Positions 35,655-44,090 of a stretch of DNA of 63,219 nucleotides are shown piece after piece. The position numbers were made by a program, and so were the translations under genes. A model generated the notes under the pieces. The model saw only the letters and a program-made list of their open reading frames with translations. It was not told the DNA's origin and did not search any database. Position 1 is the stretch's first letter, and the number at the start of each line of letters is the position of its first letter. The DNA lies in contig CAHJWK010000009.1 in the NCBI GenBank assembly GCA_903642275.1, positions 1-63,219 of the forward strand, given 5' to 3'. The DNA is from Chitinophagaceae bacterium (GTDB lineage Bacteria > Bacteroidota > Bacteroidia > Chitinophagales > Chitinophagaceae).

Positions 35655-35910
35655 GGGCGTATTGCTTTATCGAATTACCTGCATTCATTCTAACCCGCAT
35701 AAATTCTTTTTCATTTTTAAATAAAATCAACTTTACAAGTCCTTTTTCTATAAAATAGGTTTTTGCAAACTTTGTCTTTTGGCAATAAATGTTCGCCTTT
35801 GTTAAAGTCTTTTGTTATTAATCTTGTAACAAGTCATTTTCTGCTGGGGTGTCAAGTTGTAATAACTGGTTGCAGATTTTAAGGAAGTTATTTGTATCGC
35901 TGTCATTCAT
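35655..35910 (-). pseudogene. relic of a further Crp/Fnr regulator
   Basis: The start at 35910 reads MNDSDTNNFLKICNQLLQLD. Stops and frameshifts follow, but IEKGLVKLILFKNEKEFM survives, which is the central part of the cyclic-nucleotide-binding-like domain. No helix-turn-helix remains. Confidence 0.6.
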
Positions 35911-36325
35911 TCGTCAATTATCATTTTATCTATTGCGGTGTCGGATGTTTTGAATGGCTATAACGGCGCTTCATTATTTTCAGGCGGTTAACAGTCCTGT
36001 ACAGATGCGATAAACCGGTAAACAAAGCTAAGTTAATGTTTTATTGATGGTGTTAGATTACCAACGCTTCTTTCTTTCCATAATGCTCAGTTAGCAACAA
36101 TTGTATTTTTGTTCTGTACGTTGCGCCTGTTTGCATTAATACTTTGATTATACATAAACCCTTTTGTAATGAAACTATCGTTTTAATTCAACAGGCAGTA
36201 TGTATGCGTCGATAATATTTAAGTTGTAAAATTGCTATTGCTTTGAAAAGAATTTCTAACACCGGTGGTTCTTATTTTCACTATGTTCACTTGATAACAA
36301 ACATTATGGACAACTCATTCCTTGA
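35911..36325. other. intergenic, nothing recognised
   Basis: About 415 bp of AT-rich DNA between the regulator relic and the end of the beta-lactamase-fold hydrolase. I see no gene, tRNA or strong hairpin. Confidence 0.4.
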
Positions 36326-37315
36326 TTATTGACCAGTTCCATAAGTACTATAATGTATAGGCTCAAACTCATACCTGGAACCTACAGCTTTTAAGTGCCC
36401 AATGCCGGGAAATGAAAGATGACTGCCTGCTACCCAGTAGCCTTCTCTGGCTGCTTCGGTTAAGACTTTTTTGCGTGTTACTGCAGCTGCTTCAGGATTA
36501 ACATCGTAATCTATAGAAACAGAAGGGTCGGCTAATTGAATTGCTCCTATGTGTGTTATATCACCCCAAAATAAAAGCTTTTGCCCTTTGCTTTCTAATG
36601 CATACGAAGTATGTCCAGGCGTATGGCCGGGAGTGGGGACAGGCATAATTCCAGGAAATAATTCTTTGTCATAACCAAACAACTTAACCTTACCGGCTTT
36701 TTGATACGGACCTACTGTGTTCTCCGCATATTGAAAAAAAGGTAAGAGGGCTTTAGGTGCATTCTTTTTACTTGTTTCATTTAACCAAAAATCTGCTTCA
36801 GGTTTGCTTATATAAATTGTTGCATTCGGAAAAACCATTTCATTGCCATTCATTAAGCCACCAGTATGGTCAACATGAATATGCGTTATCAATATGGCAT
36901 CAATTTGTTCCGATTTATATCCGGCGTTATACAAGCTTTCGGTTAAATGTCCTGCAGATGGTCCGTAAGCGGTAGCTGTACCGGCATCTATTAAAATCAG
37001 ATGATTGTTTGTTTTAACCAGGAAAGCATTTATAGACGCCTCAACAGGCGAGGTTTGAAATGAACTTTTAAGTAGTTGATTAATTTCTCCGGGCTTGGCA
37101 AACTTCATTAATTTGTTTGCATCTATGGGAGCAGTTCCGTCTGACAAAGCAATTACTGTAAAATCACCCAACTGCATTTCGTATTATCCCGCTTGGTATA
37201 ATACTACTTTTTTTTGTTCCTGCGCAACTGCGGCATCACAGAATAAAACAATAAAAATAAACAGACTAATTGCTGCGACGGCAGCTTTATAAACAACTTT
37301 ATTTGCACCTTTCAT
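36326..37315 (-). pseudogene. metallo-beta-lactamase-fold hydrolase with a nonsense codon after its signal peptide
   Basis: From 36326 to 37177 a 283-residue MBL hydrolase is open: ILITHIHVDHTGGL (HxHxDH), PTPGHTPGHTSY and WGDITHIG are the metal motifs. The frame continues upstream to an ATG at 37315 that starts a signal peptide (MKGANKVVYKAAVAAISLFI...AQEQ). One TAA at 37184-37186 (codon 44) breaks the two. The ATG three codons later could restart translation and make a cytoplasmic protein. It may be a dead gene, a relocalised enzyme or an error. It lies downstream of Crp/Fnr regulator 3. Confidence 0.75.
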
Positions 37316-37385
37316 ACTAAATTTATTAAGCAGCAAAGCTTATAAACTTACGCATGTTAACGAAGGGCATTTGTCACTTTGATAT

Positions 37386-37401
37386 TGTGATAAACATCAC
37401 A
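37386..37401. promoter_or_regulatory. Crp-consensus operator after regulator 3
   Basis: TGTGA-TAAACA-TCACA is a perfect match to the classic Crp core TGTGA-N6-TCACA. It lies immediately after the regulator 3 stop codon and about 70 bp before the hydrolase gene's signal-peptide start. Confidence 0.7.
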
Positions 37402-37968
37402 TCATACACGATATAAACGACTCAAAGTCTCTCTTGATATTCCTAAATAAGAAGCGATTAATGACTTGGGAATTTGGTTATGAAATTTTGGATACTGTTC
37501 AATAAATTGTTCATAGCGTTCTTTAGCATCTTCCATAATCATGGATTGTATCCGTTTCAAAAGTGAGACGTAACCGAGGTTTGCTCTCATCACTAAAAAG
37601 TGTTCATACTTGTGCATCTCGGAAGCAAGTTTTTCCCGGTTGGCTAAAGTAATGCCCAATACCTCACAATCCTCTATACAATCTACATTATGCGTTGCTT
37701 TTGTTTTTTTGAAAAACGCTTCTCTATCCGTTATCCACCAATCTTCAGTACCGAATTGAAAAATAAAATCTTTGCCGGTTTTATCAGTAATGTAAGCCTT
37801 TACACATCCTTTCAAAACAAAATATTCGCACCTGACATCATTGCCTTCCTGAACAAGAAAAGAATGCTTTTTAAATTTTTTATATTCAAAATGAGATAGG
37901 ATATATTCAAACTCGTCATCTGTTAGTGGGCTAATGGCTTCTATATTTTTTCTTAACAATTGTGACAT
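37402..37968 (-). CDS. Crp/Fnr-family regulator 3
   Basis: A 188-residue regulator. The sensor domain shows KKHSFLVQEGNDVRCEYFVL and GCVKAYITD. The helix-turn-helix is ASYLGISRETLSRLYRV. It lies 86 bp upstream of the metallo-beta-lactamase-fold gene, with an exact Crp-type site in the gap. Confidence 0.88.
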   Translation of the reverse strand: MSQLLRKNIEAISPLTDDEFEYILSHFEYKKFKKHSFLVQEGNDVRCEYFVLKGCVKAYITDKTGKDFIFQFGTEDWWITDREAFFKKTKATHNVDCIEDCEVLGITLANREKLASEMHKYEHFLVMRANLGYVSLLKRIQSMIMEDAKERYEQFIEQYPKFHNQIPKSLIASYLGISRETLSRLYRV

Positions 37969-38048
37969 GCATGAGATTAGTTTCCACGTAGATTATAATT
38001 AAGATTATTTTACCGCTGAAGCCTTTTTAAAGAAACATTAAAACTTAT

Positions 38049-38378
38049 TTAATCATTTTTATTATCCGTCCAAATAGTATTGTAGGTAACAGGTTTAAAC
38101 TCTATCGCTATAGCTGCCGCTTTCTCCATGTGTTCCTTTACCTGCGGGTCGGCAAAGATTTTCTTGTAATCTTCCAATGAAGTCCATTGAGCATAATTGG
38201 TCACTGTTTTGCCGTCATCGCCCATGTGAATGTTTGCTGATATATAACCTGGCATTTTGCTCATAACTTTTTCGCTTGCCTCTTTCAGGCTCTCAAATAA
38301 TTCTTTTTGTTTTTCAGGTTTAGTTGTAAAAACATTAATGAGTGTACAGATTTTTTTACTGCTGTCAATCGTTGTCAT
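38049..38378 (-). CDS. antibiotic biosynthesis monooxygenase-domain protein
   Basis: A 109-residue ABM/dimeric alpha-beta barrel protein. ICTLINVFTTKPEKQKELFE and a MPGYISANIHMGDDGKTVTN stretch are typical. It lies 69 bp after an exported NTF2-like gene, both downstream of regulator 4. Substrate unknown; such enzymes often act on quinones or small aromatic compounds. Confidence 0.8.
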   Translation of the reverse strand: MTTIDSSKKICTLINVFTTKPEKQKELFESLKEASEKVMSKMPGYISANIHMGDDGKTVTNYAQWTSLEDYKKIFADPQVKEHMEKAAAIAIEFKPVTYNTIWTDNKND

Positions 38379-38447
38379 AATTGTATGTTTGAATTTAGAA
38401 GATGGTAAGATAAGTGAAGCGATAAAGTTTTATAAAATATATTTTGA

Positions 38448-39047
38448 TTATTGAAAAACCAATCTTTCTATCTCTTTCCCATTAACCGTTTTTATGAAGT
38501 AAGCCGTGCGAACACCATTCACCTCATCCATAATACAACTCCAATTAGGTTGAACATTTACCGCAACAGCCAATGCTCTATCATCAGGGCTTGCAAAACT
38601 GATAATTGATTTTGCAGAAGGCTTCATGGCTGCCGCTGCTGTATCTGAAAGCTGTTTATAAAATAAATATTCGTAGTCAATTTTACCATTCTTCCATTTT
38701 ACTATTGTAGCCATATTAAACTGTGCTGACCTGCCTACAACGCCAGTCCATTCTCCTTTTGCCACATTAGGTGTATGCTGAATTACTTTAGCGTCCGGCA
38801 TTTCCCTGATTGATTTTTCCATCATGGCTTCGTGGTCTTTCATGCCTACAGTTTTCCAACCATCGCCAAACACCTTTACATCGTTTGTGTGATAGTGTGC
38901 TAAAACTTCCATGTTCGTATTCCAACCAACAAAATCTACCAGATGGAAATTATTTATATTTAATTGTTCCACCGGATGTGTTTTGCTTTGAGCAAAACCA
39001 GACAGCACCATTGCCACCGTTAAAACGGTAATAACTAATTTTTTCAT
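38448..39047 (-). CDS. exported NTF2/SnoaL-like protein
   Basis: A 199-residue protein with a signal peptide (MKKLVITVLTVAMVLSGFAQ). The body fits the SnoaL/NTF2-like fold (EVLAHYHTNDVKVFGDGWKT, MKDHEAMMEKSIREMPDAKV). It lies 76 bp after regulator 4, and the ABM gene follows. No catalytic set can be assigned. Confidence 0.65.
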   Translation of the reverse strand: MKKLVITVLTVAMVLSGFAQSKTHPVEQLNINNFHLVDFVGWNTNMEVLAHYHTNDVKVFGDGWKTVGMKDHEAMMEKSIREMPDAKVIQHTPNVAKGEWTGVVGRSAQFNMATIVKWKNGKIDYEYLFYKQLSDTAAAAMKPSAKSIISFASPDDRALAVAVNVQPNWSCIMDEVNGVRTAYFIKTVNGKEIERLVFQ

Positions 39048-39123
39048 TTGTTTAATCTTTATAATTAATGATTAAGCAAACTACTATACGTTAATTCAGG
39101 AATGATTCGCTTATGCTAAGAAA

Positions 39124-39705
39124 TCAATTATTAGTTTTTTTATTTCTGATTCTGCTTAATGAAGAAGGTAAAATACCTAAATAAGAAGCTATGAGATATT
39201 GAGGTACTCTTTGTAATAAATCAGGCTGAATGGTTTTGATTTCGTTATACCTGGCTTCTGCATCTGTTGAATAAACATTTGACAAGCGTAATAATGTGTT
39301 AACATAAGCATTTTGAATATTCAACCTATAAAAGGTTTCCATTAGATGATGCCGGCTACAGATTTCATCAAGGTCAGGTTTTGCAATTTCCCAAATCTCG
39401 CAGTCCTCTATTATAACAACGGTAAACAATGCTTTTGAGCCCGAGAGAAAACTATATAAATCTGATATCCAATTATTTTCTTTCGCAAATTGAATTACCT
39501 GCGTTGTTCCGTTATCAAGTTGTTTACAGGAATACAAAAGTCCTTTTTCAATATAATACAATTTATTGTTTGACTTTCCTTCTTCAATCAATTGTTGTTT
39601 TTTGCTAATGTATCTGGCTTTAAAGCAATTGGCAAACAATTCAAAATCTGTACTGGAAATTGAGATTTTAGAGTTTATGTTTTGGTAGAGAGATTGTATA
39701 TTCAT
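39124..39705 (-). CDS. Crp/Fnr-family regulator 4
   Basis: A 193-residue regulator. KKQQLIEEGKSNNKLYYIEK and GLLYSCKQL mark the sensor domain; ASYLGILPSSLSRIRNKK is the helix-turn-helix. It stands 76 bp upstream of the NTF2-like gene. I found no clear 5-N6-5 palindrome in this gap. Confidence 0.88.
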   Translation of the reverse strand: MNIQSLYQNINSKISISSTDFELFANCFKARYISKKQQLIEEGKSNNKLYYIEKGLLYSCKQLDNGTTQVIQFAKENNWISDLYSFLSGSKALFTVVIIEDCEIWEIAKPDLDEICSRHHLMETFYRLNIQNAYVNTLLRLSNVYSTDAEARYNEIKTIQPDLLQRVPQYLIASYLGILPSSLSRIRNKKTNN

Positions 39706-39955
39706 ATACCATTAAAGATAAAAGAATAAACAAAAGTTCAATTACTTCCTTTAGTGAGTTTTTTGTTAGCGGTTCGTTGTTTTCGCTATATAAAATCGGG
39801 CTGTCTTTTTTATCATTTGTATATTGCCATTAAGTTATACTTCTTCTCCTATAACAAGGCTTCCTGCTTTCATAATTTTTTTTAATAATGTGAGTTCAGA
39901 ATAAGTTTTATATAATCTGCTGCTTAAAATTAGGAACAAGTGCAGTGAGAATTAG

Positions 39956-40004
39956 AATAGGCTTTAACCAAAGTGATATGCAATTACTTTGGTTAAAGCC
40001 TATT
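39956..40004. terminator. perfect 19-bp-stem hairpin downstream of the DoxX-like gene
   Basis: Arms AATAGGCTTTAACCAAAGT (39956-39974) and ACTTTGGTTAAAGCCTATT (39986-40004) are perfect inverses with an 11-nt loop. It lies 58 bp after the DoxX-like gene (minus strand). No strong T run follows, so it may be a terminator, an RNA-stability hairpin or a repeat. It is the only strong signal in the 39706-40061 gap. Confidence 0.6.
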
Positions 40005-40061
40005 TGCTTGTAAATTTATAATCTCGGACTTAAAAGCCTGGCTTAGTTATCCGGAATTCAC

Positions 40062-40475
40062 TCACATTAAATTAAAAGATGCTTTAGGTTGCCTGACACT
40101 TTCGATATTTCTGTTCCTCACATATTTTTTACTATAAATAAATGATATCACAAGAATGCCTAAAAAAATCAACGGCATCATTGCAATTGATACCGGGTCG
40201 CCACTTGATATGTGTGCAATAAATGCGGAGATAAATGTGATGGCAAAGCCTACATAAGCTATGTCTTTTATTTCTTTCTGCACAACCGGAATCAGTAAAA
40301 CAAGAGCGCCGATAATTTTTGCTATCGCCAACTCAATTCTAAAGTAAGAAGGGAAACCGAGATGTATAAAGGCGGCTTTCATTTCGTCTTTTGTCAAATA
40401 ACCATAGCCAATAAATAGCATCATTGCTACAACTATACCTGTAGAAATCCAGTAGATAATTTTATTCTTTTTCAT
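40062..40475 (-). CDS. DoxX-like membrane protein
   Basis: A 137-residue protein with four predicted helices. MLFIGYGYLTKDEMKAAFIH, then LGFPSYFRIELAIAKIIGAL and AYVGFAITFISAFIAH fit the DoxX-like family. It is the last gene of a three-gene unit downstream of regulator 5. Its function is unknown; DoxX relatives often accompany redox genes. Confidence 0.8.
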   Translation of the reverse strand: MKKNKIIYWISTGIVVAMMLFIGYGYLTKDEMKAAFIHLGFPSYFRIELAIAKIIGALVLLIPVVQKEIKDIAYVGFAITFISAFIAHISSGDPVSIAMMPLIFLGILVISFIYSKKYVRNRNIESVRQPKASFNLM

Positions 40476-40499
40476 TTTAATTTATTTTATTCTTTAAGA

Positions 40500-41093
40500 T
40501 TAAATTTTGATAAGATTCTGAAGTGATAAAGCGCTTTTTGCTTCCTGCAGTTTGCCGCCGGCAGATAACAAGCCTAAATCGATTGGTGCAAAGCCAATGT
40601 TCTTTATTATGTCGCTTACCTGCTGTTTAGCTTCATTATCATTTCCTGAAATAAACAGCACACGATGACCGTTTGCTTCAACAGGATTTGCAGCTAATAT
40701 TTTAGCGGCAAGTGTATTAAACGCCTTTATTATTCTTGCACCTTTTAAATAATCCTGCACCACGTCGCTTGAGTTACGACCACCCAAATCTTCTACACTA
40801 TAATCAGGTTTGAAATGATTCGTTGCATCAATAACAATTTTGTTATTCCAGTTTGTAAGTTGTGTTAAATCTTTAACCTTACTCCAAGGCAATGCTAAAA
40901 ACACGATGTCTGCTTCTGCAGCTTCATCAACAGTTACTGCTGTGGCACCATTTCCTAATTGTGCAATGGTTTCTTTTAAAGTATCAGGTTGTTTGCTGTT
41001 ACTGATTTTTACAGTGTAACCGTTTTTTATTAAATGAGCCGCAACAGCTTTACCTATGTTGCCTGCACCGATAATTCCAATTGTCTTTTTCAT
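40500..41093 (-). CDS. NADP-binding oxidoreductase, F420-reductase-like
   Basis: A 197-residue Rossmann protein of the NADPH-dependent F420 reductase/ProC-like fold. It has GIIGAGNIGKAVAAHLIKNG at the N-terminus, LALPWSKV, and ARIIKAFNTLAAKILAANP. F420 itself is unlikely in Bacteroidota, so the true partner is unknown. It lies 24 bp from the DoxX-like gene and 8 bp from the nitroreductase. Confidence 0.8.
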   Translation of the reverse strand: MKKTIGIIGAGNIGKAVAAHLIKNGYTVKISNSKQPDTLKETIAQLGNGATAVTVDEAAEADIVFLALPWSKVKDLTQLTNWNNKIVIDATNHFKPDYSVEDLGGRNSSDVVQDYLKGARIIKAFNTLAAKILAANPVEANGHRVLFISGNDNEAKQQVSDIIKNIGFAPIDLGLLSAGGKLQEAKSALSLQNLIKI

Positions 41094-41101
41094 TTTGTTT
41101 A

Positions 41102-41743
41102 TTATTTAATTGTTGTTATTAATTCTTTTAATGGCTTTCTTACTTTTTTAAGCTTATAATTCCAGTCGTTTGCTACATCACGATAACCCAACGCCAGGAG
41201 TGCCGTGCTTCTTAAACCTTTTTCCTTCAATCCAAGCAACTCATCTAAAGCTGAAGGGTTAAAACCTTCCATTGACGACGCATCAATTTCTTCAATTGCT
41301 GCGGTGAGGACAGCTATACCTAATGCAATACCAGCCTGCTTTGCCGCATGATAAAACTGCGCTTCGTTACTTAATGCAGAAAAGAATTTTTTTGCTGCAC
41401 TTTTTTGTCCTTCCACTTCGGCAAGCGGTTGATTTCTTTGTTGTGCCAAATGATTAAACACGTTATCAATTCTTTCATCAGTGTATTTATCCCAGGCTGC
41501 AAACACTAACAGGTGGGATGATTCAACAATTTGCTTTTGATTGAATGCAATCGGTAAATTTTTTTGCTTCATTTCAGCATTATTGATTACCAAAATTTCG
41601 TAAGGCTGCAAGCCAAGTGATGAGGGTGATAAATGAATGGCTTCAATAATTTTATTTACCGTGCTTTCGGGAACGGCTTTGTTTATCATTCTCTTTGTTG
41701 CGTATCGCCACTGAAGGGCTTCATTTGCTATTATTGATTTCAT
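41102..41743 (-). CDS. nitroreductase-family protein
   Basis: About 213 residues from the ATG at 41743 (MKSIIANEALQWRYATKRM); the frame is open to 41815, but the earlier stretch covers the operator. The flavin site has YATKRM, HLSPSSLGLQPYEILVI and the C-terminal ALGYRDVANDWN. These FMN enzymes reduce nitro compounds or quinones with NAD(P)H. It is the first effector gene after regulator 5. Confidence 0.88.
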   Translation of the reverse strand: MKSIIANEALQWRYATKRMINKAVPESTVNKIIEAIHLSPSSLGLQPYEILVINNAEMKQKNLPIAFNQKQIVESSHLLVFAAWDKYTDERIDNVFNHLAQQRNQPLAEVEGQKSAAKKFFSALSNEAQFYHAAKQAGIALGIAVLTAAIEEIDASSMEGFNPSALDELLGLKEKGLRSTALLALGYRDVANDWNYKLKKVRKPLKELITTIK

Positions 41744-41799
41744 GATGCAAAATTGCATACACAACAAGCCCTGCTCCAATGACATTTGAAGGAAAAAAG

Positions 41800-41817
41800 C
41801 CTTGACATTTATCAAGG
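41800..41817. promoter_or_regulatory. Crp/Fnr-type operator between regulator 5 and the nitroreductase
   Basis: CCTTGA-CATTTA-TCAAGG, a perfect 6-bp-arm inverted repeat with 6-bp spacer (core CTTGA-N6-TCAAG). It lies 57 bp before the nitroreductase start. A second small palindrome (ATGCAA/TTGCAT, 41745-41758) abuts the start codon. Confidence 0.65.
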
Positions 41818-41831
41818 TTATTAATAAAAAA

Positions 41832-42416
41832 TCAAATTGTTTTTTTGGAAAGCTGGCTTCTTATCCTGCTTAATGTTTCAGCAGATATGCCAAGATAAGA
41901 GGCAATCATGTGCAGCGGCACACGGTTGCCAATAGAAGGATATTTTGAAATAAAGTTGCTGTATTTTTCTTCGGCAGAAAAAGAGATGCTTACATGAATG
42001 CGCTCCTGCAACACCGCAATATTTTTTTGAAGTGTTGTATTTACAAAATCATTAAAGGCGGGAATTGTTTTACGAATCATTTCGAAATTTTCTTTTGTCA
42101 GCAATAACAGTTTGCTGTTTTCAATGGCATCAATATTATATTTTGAAGGCAGCCCTGAATCCATACTTTCTTTGTCGCCTGTCCAATAATTTTCAGGGGC
42201 AAACTGCATAATGTGTTCCTGCCCTTTTTCGTCCACGTAATAATAGCGCAGAAAGCCCTTGCATATAAATGCATTAAACCGGCAGACATCTCCCGCTTGT
42301 AAAAGATATTGACGTTTTCGAAGCTTTTTAAATGATGAAACAGATTCAATCAATGCATAATCTTCATCGCTTAAAGCAATTTTATTTTCTAAATATTTGC
42401 GGAAAATGTCAAACAT
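41832..42416 (-). CDS. Crp/Fnr-family regulator 5
   Basis: A 194-residue regulator. RKRQYLLQAGDVCRFNAFIC and GFLRYYYV mark the sensor domain; ASYLGISAETLSRIRSQL is the helix-turn-helix. It lies 88 bp upstream of the nitroreductase-reductase-DoxX unit. Confidence 0.88.
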   Translation of the reverse strand: MFDIFRKYLENKIALSDEDYALIESVSSFKKLRKRQYLLQAGDVCRFNAFICKGFLRYYYVDEKGQEHIMQFAPENYWTGDKESMDSGLPSKYNIDAIENSKLLLLTKENFEMIRKTIPAFNDFVNTTLQKNIAVLQERIHVSISFSAEEKYSNFISKYPSIGNRVPLHMIASYLGISAETLSRIRSQLSKKTI

Positions 42417-42654
42417 TGATTGGAGTAACGTTTGGCAAAATTAGAAGTATTTGGAAAGCAGAAGTATGCCGGTATATTTAAGAATGCTATTTGAGATAAT
42501 GCTGATACATAGTATTGCTTTTGCTTGAGCCGATTTTATTTAATGGCTCAACGATAAGGCTTTTCATGCGTCCGTTAAACGATGTGAGAAAAAAAATGCA
42601 CAGACATCTCTTATTCATGCATTTTAGTGCAACGTAAAGGTTATCACAGATTTT

Positions 42655-43397
42655 TTATTTCAATGCGTAATTGATGAAACCACCGTCAGCGATTATTTCT
42701 GTTCCGGTAATAAAACTTGCATCGTCGGAAGCCAAAAACAAAACTGTTTTGGCTATTTCATCAGGAGTGACCATTCTTTGTAATGCTGTCACCGATCCAA
42801 CATAGTTTTTAGCATCTACCCCAGCTGCTTTATCAAAGCCTGGAGTTAAAATCGGTCCAGGACTTACAATATTTACTCTGATTTTTTAGGAGCCAATTCG
42901 TTTGCAGCAATGCGGCCAATGGAACTCACAGCAGCTTTGGTTGCCGAATAAACACTTCCATTCAATCCCGATGTTGTGGCTACTATAGAAGAAGTAAACA
43001 ATACGGAAGCTCCGTCTTTCAGAAGCGGAATCATTTTTTGCAACGTAAAGAATACACCTTTTACATTGGTGTTAAAGTGTGCGTCAAAGTCTTCTTCGCT
43101 TACCTCTGTAATGGGTGCATACTTCCCAATAGCTGCATTTAAGAAAAGAACGTCCAGTTTTTTTTCTGTGCCACTAATTGTTTTCGCAAGTGCGGAAATA
43201 CTCGCTACATCTGCGGTATCAGAAACGATAGTCATCAACTTTGTGCTGTTGATTTGTGTTGCCGCTTTTGCAAGATTGCCGGCATTTTTACCTGTGATGA
43301 AAACATTAGCTCCTTTTTCAATAAAAGCTTTTGCGGTTGCAAATCCTATTCCTGTGCTTCCGCCCGTAATCAATACATTTTTGTTTGTAAAATCCAT
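42655..43397 (-). pseudogene. short-chain dehydrogenase split by a frameshift at a homopolymer
   Basis: The open part (42873-43397, 174 aa) has ITGGSTGIGFATA, FLNAAIGKYAP, SSIVATTSG and YSATKAA, a complete SDR catalytic set. After ELAPKK the frame breaks at a run of six A (minus strand; 42882-42887). One extra A restores RVNIVSPGPILTPGFDKAAG, ALQRMVTPDEIAKTVLFLA, and ITGTEIIADGGFINY to a stop at 42655. A homopolymer indel could be a sequencing artefact. It is divergent from the HxlR gene, its likely regulator. Confidence 0.8.
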
Positions 43398-43438
43398 CTT
43401 TAATTATTTTTGTTATGACTCAAAGGTAAAATTGAATT

Positions 43439-43453
43439 GTTACTTTTAGTAAC
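43439..43453. promoter_or_regulatory. candidate HxlR operator in the SDR/hxlR divergent promoter
   Basis: GTTAC-TTTTA-GTAAC is a perfect inverted repeat. Two more GTAAC words follow at 43482-43486 and 43490-43494, just before the HxlR start. Repeated GTAAC half-sites in a divergent gap suggest HxlR control of both genes. Confidence 0.5.
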
Positions 43454-43496
43454 TTTGTGCTTTTAAATAACAGTAATACGTGTAACAAAGTAACAT

Positions 43497-43853
43497 ATGG
43501 CATGTATCGTAAAAAATTTTGAAATTGACCACCAGAAAGGAATTAAAGCCGTCCGGGATTCAATGGATGTACTGAATGGGAAATGGAAAATTTCTATTAT
43601 TTCATCAATTTGCCATTACAATACGAGAAGATTTTCTGATATTTTAAACGATGTGGTGGGCATTTCAAACAGAATGCTGAGCAAGGAATTAAAGGAATTA
43701 GAAATAAATAAAGTTGTAAGACGCACCATATTAGATACGCGACCTGTAACTGTTCAATATGAACTTACGAAGCACGGTCTGACGCTAAAAACGATAATCA
43801 ATAATCTTGTAGAATGGGGAGTAGCGCACCGAAAAATCATTATAGGGAAGTAA
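43497..43853 (+). CDS. HxlR-family transcriptional regulator
   Basis: A 118-residue winged-helix protein. The family signature is clear: DSMDVLNGKWKISIISSI, RRFSDILNDVVGISNRMLSK and ELKELEINKVVRRT. A conserved-type N-terminal cysteine (Cys3) could sense electrophiles or redox state, as in related regulators. It is read divergently from the SDR gene with a 99-bp gap. Confidence 0.9.
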   Translation: MACIVKNFEIDHQKGIKAVRDSMDVLNGKWKISIISSICHYNTRRFSDILNDVVGISNRMLSKELKELEINKVVRRTILDTRPVTVQYELTKHGLTLKTIINNLVEWGVAHRKIIIGK

Positions 43854-44044
43854 CCGTTGCCTGCAAATCTATACGATCGTGTGTTCGTAATTTGTTTTTA
43901 AACGTCAATAAAGGAGTATTCTATAAAATATCAATGCTGCCTTAACAAATTCCGCTTTTATGATTCTTGTTAGTCAGTAGAAATATTATCGTATAAAAGG
44001 CTTCCACTAATCCTAAAATAACAGATAGTGACTTTTATAATGAA

Positions 44045-44072
44045 AAAGGTTGCCATAAAATTGACAACCTTT
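44045..44072 (-). terminator. terminator after the YciE-like gene
   Basis: AAAGGTTG and CAACCTTT form an 8-bp stem with a 12-nt loop, followed on the minus strand by TTTC and AT-rich sequence, 19 bp after the stop codon. Confidence 0.6.
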
Positions 44073-44090
44073 CTTGTTGATTATAAAATA

